Assembly: GCA_944472135.2 (NCBI GenBank)
Contig: OX235262.1
Location: forward strand, 82,806,903 to 82,870,902
DNA from: Trichobilharzia regenti
Lineage: Eukaryota; Platyhelminthes; Trematoda; Strigeidida; Schistosomatidae
Reading direction: 5' to 3'
Length of the DNA stretch: 64,000 bases
Shown in pieces: positions 57,530 through 64,000 of this stretch (position 1 is its first letter; each line of letters starts with the position of its first letter). Below the pieces are notes generated by a model. It searched no databases, was not told the origin of the DNA, and saw nothing but the letters and a program-made list of their open reading frames with translations. The translations under genes were made by a program, and so were the position numbers.

Positions 57530-57695
57530 GAAGGACTTCATCATGATCTGAGAACCACTAGAAAATATGGGAGTACTGGATGGCTGTTCCGTCGTAGTTT
57601 TGGACTCTTCATCAGCACGCACCTACACTGCTTCGGCGAGGGGGGGGTATTTTCTCTAACTGATGTCAGCTCATGAATACATCCTCCAACTATCA
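57530..57695. mobile_element. HH-SINE hammerhead part flanked by inverted tails
   Basis: Minus-oriented tail and hammerhead remnant (57530-57640), then a plus-oriented tail (tctctaactgatgtcagctc). Confidence 0.6.
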
Positions 57696-58334
57696 GAAAT
57701 TTCTTTTATAAAGAAACACGATAAATCCTGACACGAATCTATATCCAGTATCAACAGATTTTAATTACAGCTGTGCACAATTTTATCAACTCATATTGAA
57801 ATGAAACTCAGTGGCTTCACTTCACTAAGCAAACCTCTTACTATTTAGCCATTGGATTGAAACTTAAAAATCTCATAAGATTCCTCCTTACTTTAAACTG
57901 TGCGTAAGCCTACATCGGTAATAGGCACACGGTGTTTATGGAGTCTTAGTGGTTTTTAGTTATCAGCGGTTATCCGGCTTAAATAATAATTGGTGAAAAA
58001 ACCTTCCTCTGTAATCGTTCATATCTTGAAAAACTTGGTGTCAGATAATTTTATTAATAATATATTACCGAAGGAAAGTTTTATCATCAAAAGAATTCAG
58101 TTCACATTCTGACCACTTCTTTCAATAACTAAATAATGTGTTTGACTCAAATTTTTATCAAGAAGAAACTCAAAATAGGCTTAAGATTTCTTAATTTATT
58201 CACCACGGAAATAAGTTTTTGTACAATGAAGTAAATACCCAATATAATTCGGTTAGAAAACTGACGAAACCGTTGATGAAATCTTGACGTGTTTTCTGTG
58301 CTGTTTTGTTTGCAGCAAGTTAATTTGTCGGAAA
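57696..58334. other. intergenic, nothing recognised
   Basis: AT-rich; no gene or repeat family supported. Confidence 0.4.
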
Positions 58335-58560
58335 AACTGTAAAATGAGGGATTGATGTCAGTTATGGAAACATTATAAACCAAGGACTACTGGTTGGTTG
58401 CTTCATCCTAGCTATGGACCCCTCAGCAGTACGCATTCATGATCCCTCCAGGAATCGAACCCAAGACTTTGAAGACGAAGTTCAAGAATAGCGTCCCAGG
58501 AGTGTGAACTATCCGATGACCTTGAACACATGCTAGTCGTTGGTTGACGGCACCTGTCAT
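58335..58560 (-). mobile_element. HH-SINE, diverged
   Basis: tgatgtcagttatggaaaca, catcctagctatggacccct, aggaatcgaacccaagactt; the upstream block is decayed. Confidence 0.55.
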
Positions 58561-58639
58561 TATCATAGCTGAAGTATCGACGCTATTCATGAACCGAGAT
58601 CATGTTCTTAGGTACTGTTTGAACAATGTCTTAATAGCT

Positions 58640-58795
58640 CGTTAGGATTAGGGTGAAGGTAAGTAGTGGACTTAAGGTTAGAATCAGGGTTATAATTAGC
58701 ATTAGGGTTAGAGTTCCTGTTTGGATAAGGGTTATGATTAGGGTTAGCGTTAGGGTCAGGATTAAGGTTACAGTTACGATTAGGGATAGATTTAG
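58640..58795. repeat. degenerate telomere-like TTAGGG repeats
   Basis: Many TTAGGG or one-off units (ttagggttagagtt, gattagggttagcgttaggg). The minus frame reads as an Asn-Pro repeat (NPNANPNHNPYPN). Interstitial, not a chromosome end. Confidence 0.75.
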
Positions 58796-58799
58796 AAAT

Positions 58800-60047
58800 G
58801 ATGTCGTTTATTTTAATTTGTTTTCCTGCTAAGCAGTCGTCTGTCCTCTCCCTGGAAACCATAATTATTCAACTGAGAGCTTTTTTGGAAGACTGCAAGC
58901 AGGATGAGAGAGATAAACGATTCTCAAAAGCAGTCAGTCTGTAGTCATCTCGGGGAATACATGTGCAGAAACTAGTCTAACTTAGCAACTGATACTCCTC
59001 AATATAACTAGGACATATTTTTAAGCCATGTCAGAGAAAGATGACCTGTTTAGTGCGTTTTCAAGCATTTTCTTGTCAATATACATCGTTTTTTGAGCAA
59101 ACATTCCTCATTCTTATGATTGGTCAGCTGAAGGTCACTCGTGCGTTCGCACTTCTGTGACGCTATTGTTGAACTTTACCATTTTGAACTTATTGACCAC
59201 TTAGCCACTTGGATGGAATCCAATAACGCATAAATTTTAACTTCTATCAATTTACTGATCACACTTGACATCAATGAAATCTGTACAAACCGACACTTGA
59301 AAACTGCAGAATCTTTCGTATTTCAGTTTCGGTTATATACTGATATACACTGTGTTTTTCTTAATTCTCAGTTTGTCCTCCGTTTAAGATGTCTCTGACA
59401 GCTTTATGATGCAAATCAAGGTTTCCAAGAATTTATTACTTCTTACTAATGTGCATATTGAACGACAAAGACATTTTGAATAAAATGTACTTCAGCTCAT
59501 TATTAAATCCTGTAACCAATCAGCCAAATGCCTACAAACCAACACTTGAAAATGTACATCAGATTTTTGGTTACTTCAATAAACAAAATAAAATAATACA
59601 GGTTACTCAACATTTCTGAAAAAGATGATCAGAGGAACAGATATAAAGTCTTCGTTGAAATCACTTTAATGAATACCTTCTCTGTCTTCATTTCACTGTA
59701 TAGACGATATCACATTTACTGACTGTATTCAGACTAAAAACCAACGTCTACTTTCGAATACGCTTCAGTAGTTACAGCTTTTCATGATGAAAACTGACCT
59801 ATTTATCTTAGCATTATGATAAGGCGACCCTTCTTCAATGATTGTGCTTCTCAACCAGTGTTTTCATTTGGAAGACATCCTGAAAAGTATTCAATGACCA
59901 TTATCCTGCTATTTAATTCACATTAGATATAGAAATAGCAAACCGTTCTTCTTTGATGAGCTACTCGTAAGTAGAGATGACTACTTGTTACAAAGATTCA
60001 TATACCTAAAACCGAGATGGACGGGGTGTAACCGGCTAATTTTTTAT
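58800..60047. other. intergenic with HH-SINE scraps
   Basis: 59170-59310 resembles a reversed HH-SINE head and upstream block (gaccacttagccacttggat). Otherwise nothing recognised. Confidence 0.4.
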
Positions 60048-60395
60048 AGGATGGAGTTTTCTGTAGTTCTAGTGAGGAGTCGTGACCAGTGAGGTCCATC
60101 CAGATGTCACACGTAAGGATGGATGTCCCACCGACGACACTGGTTGGGGTCGCGCTAAATCATGAATTGATAGAAGTTAGAATTCATGAGCCATTCAATC
60201 GGGTTCCAGTGGCTGAACGGTACGCAAGTTTGCCTTGTAACCGGAAGGTCCTGTGTTCGAATTCCAGTGGGTACGTGCTTCCGATGATTCCCAAAGAGCT
60301 AGGATGAAAGAGCAGCTACCCAGTACTCCTGTGCTGGTTTCCAATGCTTCTCTAACTGATATCAATCCGTGATCAACGCGTAGTTTTTTAAGGTT
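60048..60395 (+). mobile_element. HH-SINE, full length
   Basis: Upstream block (agtcgtgaccagtgaggtcc), head with ggttccagtggctgaacgg and B box gtgttcgaattcc, hammerhead remnant (cgatgattcccaaagagcta), tail tcaatccgtgatcaacgcgt. Confidence 0.82.
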
Positions 60396-61310
60396 TCATT
60401 CCTATCAACAGAAAAAGGGATTTAATCTGTTTTCTGTCAGTGTGTGTCCTTGAAAACAGTATTGAATGAAGAAGTTAGTCCACTAGAAGAAACTTTCATG
60501 AAAGACACATGTCCAGTATGATTTGTCTGATCTAATAGTAAACTGTTTGAAAGGAGTTCAGCATCGAAGAAGTTATCGCGACTAGGATTGCAACTCAAGT
60601 TAGAATTTAGGGGTCACAGTGTGAGCAAAATCTTCAATAATTGGTTGATGCGGTGGTTATTTAGAAGAGAAAACTGTTTGCTACGCAAACCATCAATTGG
60701 TGCAATTGATTATTGATGAAATGTTACATCGATTATCGTGTTCCATGCGCATTGATATGTTCACTTGCTCTTGTGCTGTTAGGCAGATAGGACGTTCATA
60801 GTAAAAATCATATCACGTTGTATTCAAAAGGATTGATTGCCCAGGGTGGCTGAGCAAAATAAAACGAGTGTACCAACATCATCTACAATGCAATATATAG
60901 AAGTTGATCTTTCTTTATTCATTCAGTACTAATCAATTTATGACTTATAGTCATTTAAACCAATATTTTAGCACCTCAGTACTTAGAAAACAGAAAGATT
61001 GAGAGAAGAAATATTTACTTTTCAGTTAGATCCTCATCTCTGGCTCTACTCTAATATACACGTACAGCATTTTTTATTACAATACATAACAGTTTACCAA
61101 TCAAGTGGCACTGATATGTTTGTTAACAATAATTGGTCAGTGTCAAAATGTCAATGGGTTGATAATTAACGAAGAAGAAAATCAATACACATTTAAAGGG
61201 AAGAAATGGTTAGAATAAATTAGTTTTACAAGGATAACACGTAATTAAAGATGAAGTGGACAAAATAAATAAAAAATAAAATAATTTGGACAATTATAAT
61301 TTTTATAATT
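60396..61310. other. intergenic, nothing recognised
   Basis: AT-rich; may include the 3' UTR of the PLE next to it. Confidence 0.4.
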
Positions 61311-62430
61311 TTAAAGGTTTAGGGGGAGATGGGGCAAAGTAGTCCGGTTTATACATTCATGTAACGATGGCCACGGTAAGGAAAGTGGCTGTACAAATTT
61401 CTTCTGAACACACAGGTTTGGTTTCTTCAGGTGGATTCCTGTTGTTTCAGCTGTCTGTAGAAGGTGAAGTGGTAGGGCAAAATTAAGATTGGTGGGAATG
61501 CGATAAATAATTCTAAATGCAGTATTAACGTCAACCTTATGCTCACTATCTACAAGGTGTGCTAAAATAGAGATACGAATAGATCTTGTTTTTACCTTGC
61601 TTAACGGTGTTGGATGATGTTCGAAAAAGCGATGATGAATCTGCCTAATTGTACGGCCAGTGTAGCTGGCTCCGCAGCTGCAGTCAAACTGGTAAATACA
61701 CATAGAGCAGGCAAATTTAGGTAGTTTATCCTTATTTCTCGATCATAGAATAGGGGTGGTTTTGAAGAGACAATGTACTTCTGCTGCATAATAAGCTCGT
61801 TTAACTGCATTCTTCAGGCGTTGTGTTACCATTTCGCTGATGTTGTCACCAAGGTACTTAAATTTTATGAATAGTGGTTTTTTCGGAACTGTTGCCTTAC
61901 TGGCTCTCCTAGGTGCTGAATTCATATTTTTCTCAATGAATTCATCTGGATAACCATTTTTTCTAAGTAATTCTGTAATAACCTTAAGCTTCTCATTGAG
62001 ACAGTCATCTGAACAGATCAACCTGGCTCTATAAACTAGATACTTTACCAGTTTACGTTTGTATTTCAAAGGTACAAAACCGAAAACATGAGTGTACTGA
62101 CCTGTTGTTGTAGGTTTCCTATACACACTCCTTCCTAGTGTGCCATCTTCTTTCCTTGCCATGAAGACGTCTAGGAATGAGATACTGTCATTACTTTCTT
62201 TCTCTGTGGTAAACTTTATTGCTGAATGTGCATCATTAAATTTGTCAAGGATGTTCATTGCATCATTCTTGTCTTTCATAACCAGAAATATATCATCCAT
62301 ATATCGAGAGTAGAAATCCAAGTCATTAATTACTCCTTTCAGTGGTCAATTCTCTAACTTAGCGAGGAGAAAATCAGCTAGGATTGGACCTAATGGGGAA
62401 CGCATAGCTACACTATCAATTTGTCTGTAA
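61311..62430 (-). pseudogene. Penelope-like RT-GIY-YIG protein with two in-frame TGA stops
   Basis: In order: MRSPLGPILADFLLAKLEN (Arg where PLEs have Gly before SPL), a TGA near 62339-62341, YSRYMDDIFLVM with the catalytic YMDD, SISFLDVFMARK, SVYRKPTTTGQYTH, LRKNGYPDEFIEKN, KKPLFIKFKYLGDNISE, a TGA at 61743-61745, then CIYQFDCSCGASYTGRTIRQ (GIY-YIG), the helical R..FFEHHPTP part, TAETTGIHL, LCVQKKF and the end. The frame is never shifted. Only two point changes and the lost N-terminus separate it from a full frame, so it is fairly young. It is not the same family as the copy at 6-7 kb. Confidence 0.85.
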
Positions 62431-62435
62431 CCTCA
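61311..62435 (-). mobile_element. Penelope-like element, RT and GIY-YIG in one frame, 5'-truncated
   Basis: The coding part continues in one frame from about 62430 to 61311 with two TGA stops. The 5' side is cut at an HH-SINE fragment (62436). No terminal repeats seen. Confidence 0.85.
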
Positions 62436-62575
62436 GTATTTGCTGGTGATTCTCGAACTAGGATGAAACATCTGTCCAGTACTCCAGTGCTGGTTGGTTT
62501 TCAATGGTTCTCTAACACTGATATCAATCTGTGATCAACTCGTCAAAACAAATATAATCCTTACAAACTAACTAT
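62436..62575 (+). mobile_element. HH-SINE hammerhead remnant and tail
   Basis: ctggtgattctcgaactagg, gatgaaacatctgtccagta, atatcaatctgtgatcaact, ccttacaaacta. Confidence 0.7.
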
Positions 62576-63259
62576 TGAAAACATTTTCATTAACAATCAA
62601 ATTTCAATATGCACACAACAAATTTACTCGTTATTGTCCATTGTAATCCATATAAAAATACACTTGTAGAGTAATAAAAATTAAAATTGTTGGAAACAGA
62701 ATTTTCCTCTCTCTGTCTCTCCCTCTGAAATCTTAATTTTATGTTTCTAACAGAATTATTAATTTAAATCAGATTGTATCAATAAAATTGACAAACTTAT
62801 GCAATAGATGACCTCATAAAGAGGTCAAACAAAATAAATAGATAATATTATGAGGAAGTGTAAAATGTCAGTAATGGATTTAGATTAAAATAGATCAATT
62901 TATTACTCAACTACAATTTGTGGGAATCCTAAGCTCCTTGAACTTATAGAAGTTGTCATTAGTTTTTTTAAACAGTTGATATATATTTTACGCTGATATT
63001 TCATTATATTTGGAACATTTAAAATGGACCAGCTTACGAGATCATATCAAATAGAGAGAAATAGTAGGAAAGCTAAAAAACGGCTGGGGCAGAATACTGA
63101 AAAAAAGGGAACCGAGGAATCATACGAAACTCGTTATTTGGAAAAGACATTTCATTTCAATCTGTTGATCATATAAAAAGGTGTTAACAACCTCTTGACT
63201 AGGCGCTTGTCATTAAAAAGGAATTCGTGTCAGTTAAGCAACTTTATTATTATAATCAA
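62576..63259. other. intergenic, nothing recognised
   Basis: AT-rich; no feature supported. Confidence 0.4.
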
Positions 63260-64000
63260 GATGACGTATACGTTAATAGAAGTTGTCCTGGGGAAGTTTT
63301 TTACCCAAGGGAAATTTTTCTGTCTGTCCAGGATAATGAGGTCAACCATTTTGTGTGGTGTGGATAGGAACATGTTACCGTTCCAGTTGTTGCATATGCT
63401 TAAATCTCTTATTTTATTGGAACTTTGACAAGGTTGCCTTCCTTCCAAGTCGGCAGGTTTCTTTCCATACCCACTTCAGTGTGACAAACATCCCCACTAA
63501 GGTCTCCGAGTCCGTTTTAAATAATTCCTAGGAAGAGAGACGTCATCTAATCTTGTCTCTTTCCCTGATCTTAGTAACTTTATGTCCTTCAAGACATCTG
63601 TTTGTGTTGGGGAGTGGGTGTTTACTGGGAGTTCCATGTCTGACGAGTTGTAGGTGTCAGCCAATTCAGGATCGCTTTGAACTAATCAGCCCAGTACTTG
63701 TTTTGTTTCTTCTCTCTAGGAAGTGATTTTCCTTCATTATTTTTCACTAGTTTCATCTGCGTTTATCTCTTTCTGAATATCTTCCTGATTATGTGACATA
63801 GTATTGTGAGGTCTCCCTCAGTTCAAGAGTATTCTGCTTCACTTTCCATTAGGTCATGAGAGCATCTTTTGTCTTTTTTAACACTCTTCTGTTTTGTTAA
63901 GTACTCTGTAGGTTGTTAAGGATTTGGAAAGACCACACCAATTCCACCTGCTTCCACAGATATCTATGTCCTACAATCTCATTTCTTTTGCGATCTGAGC
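63260..64000 (-). mobile_element. RTE-like element, part of linker and RT, runs off the window
   Basis: The minus strand reads LSICNNWNGNMFLSTPHKM (compare LCKNWRGIMLLSTPSK at 9.97 kb) and continues upstream with decayed linker codons to the window edge. Heavily mutated. Confidence 0.55.

Noticed and set aside
58608..58862. Asn-Pro repeat protein on the minus strand
   Set aside because: It is the reading of telomere-like DNA repeats.
1..64000. CRISPR arrays, bacterial operons or ribosomal RNA
   Set aside because: No regularly spaced direct repeats, ribosome binding sites or rRNA segments were seen; the DNA is animal nuclear DNA.

Overview
The window looks like nuclear DNA of a blood fluke (Schistosoma or a close schistosomatid). 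The base composition is AT-rich and full of microsatellites. The DNA is packed with RTE-like and related non-LTR retrotransposons, Penelope-like elements, and tRNA-headed short elements. It also holds an SM-alpha type repeat with a hammerhead ribozyme, a hallmark of schistosome satellite DNA. The species cannot be named from the sequence alone.

One protein-coding host gene can be reconstructed, on the + strand. Its exons are 27549-28191, 34638-34719, 36615-36762, 41097-41660 and, less surely, 46553-46630. Reading frame and intron phase agree across all four introns (phases 1, 2, 0, 0), giving 504 codons plus a stop. The middle exons encode a basic helix-loop-helix leucine zipper that looks like the MITF/TFE (MiT) family. 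The 5' exon(s) with the start codon were not found. The introns are 1.9 to 6.4 kb and carry many element copies. About 4 kb after the stop (46631-50640) is almost free of interspersed repeats and rich in simple sequence, as expected for a long 3' UTR.

RNA genes: a tRNA-Lys(CTT) at 36217-36289, slightly altered, between two short elements; and a U1 snRNA-like sequence at 46124-46280 whose 5' end abuts an SM-alpha remnant. Several hammerhead ribozyme cores occur inside repeats.

Mobile elements, with names used below. HH-SINE: a short element of about 350 bp with a tRNA-like head, a hammerhead core and a tail. RT-SINE: tRNA-like head, a middle block, and a 3' end copied from the RTE element. 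AT-SINE: the same head with a different 3' end. RTE: non-LTR element ending in the protein motif LCSTRNPREQ. GDMAQNR family: a second non-LTR family named after its C-terminal motif. PLE: Penelope-like elements with RT and GIY-YIG endonuclease. Family C: an unclassified repeat. Almost all copies are broken. The best preserved are the 492-codon RT frame at 44357-45835 (-) and a PLE at 61311-62435 (-) with only two in-frame stops. Nesting is common: an RTE lies inside an HH-SINE at 8385-11402, an AT-SINE inside family C at 24405-24616, and an RT-SINE inside an HH-SINE at 54357-54586.

Region by region: 1-27.5 kb is intergenic and repeat-laden; 27.5-46.6 kb is the bHLH-Zip gene with repeats in its introns; 46.6-50.6 kb is the probable 3' UTR or downstream DNA; 50.6-64 kb is intergenic DNA with retroelement debris.
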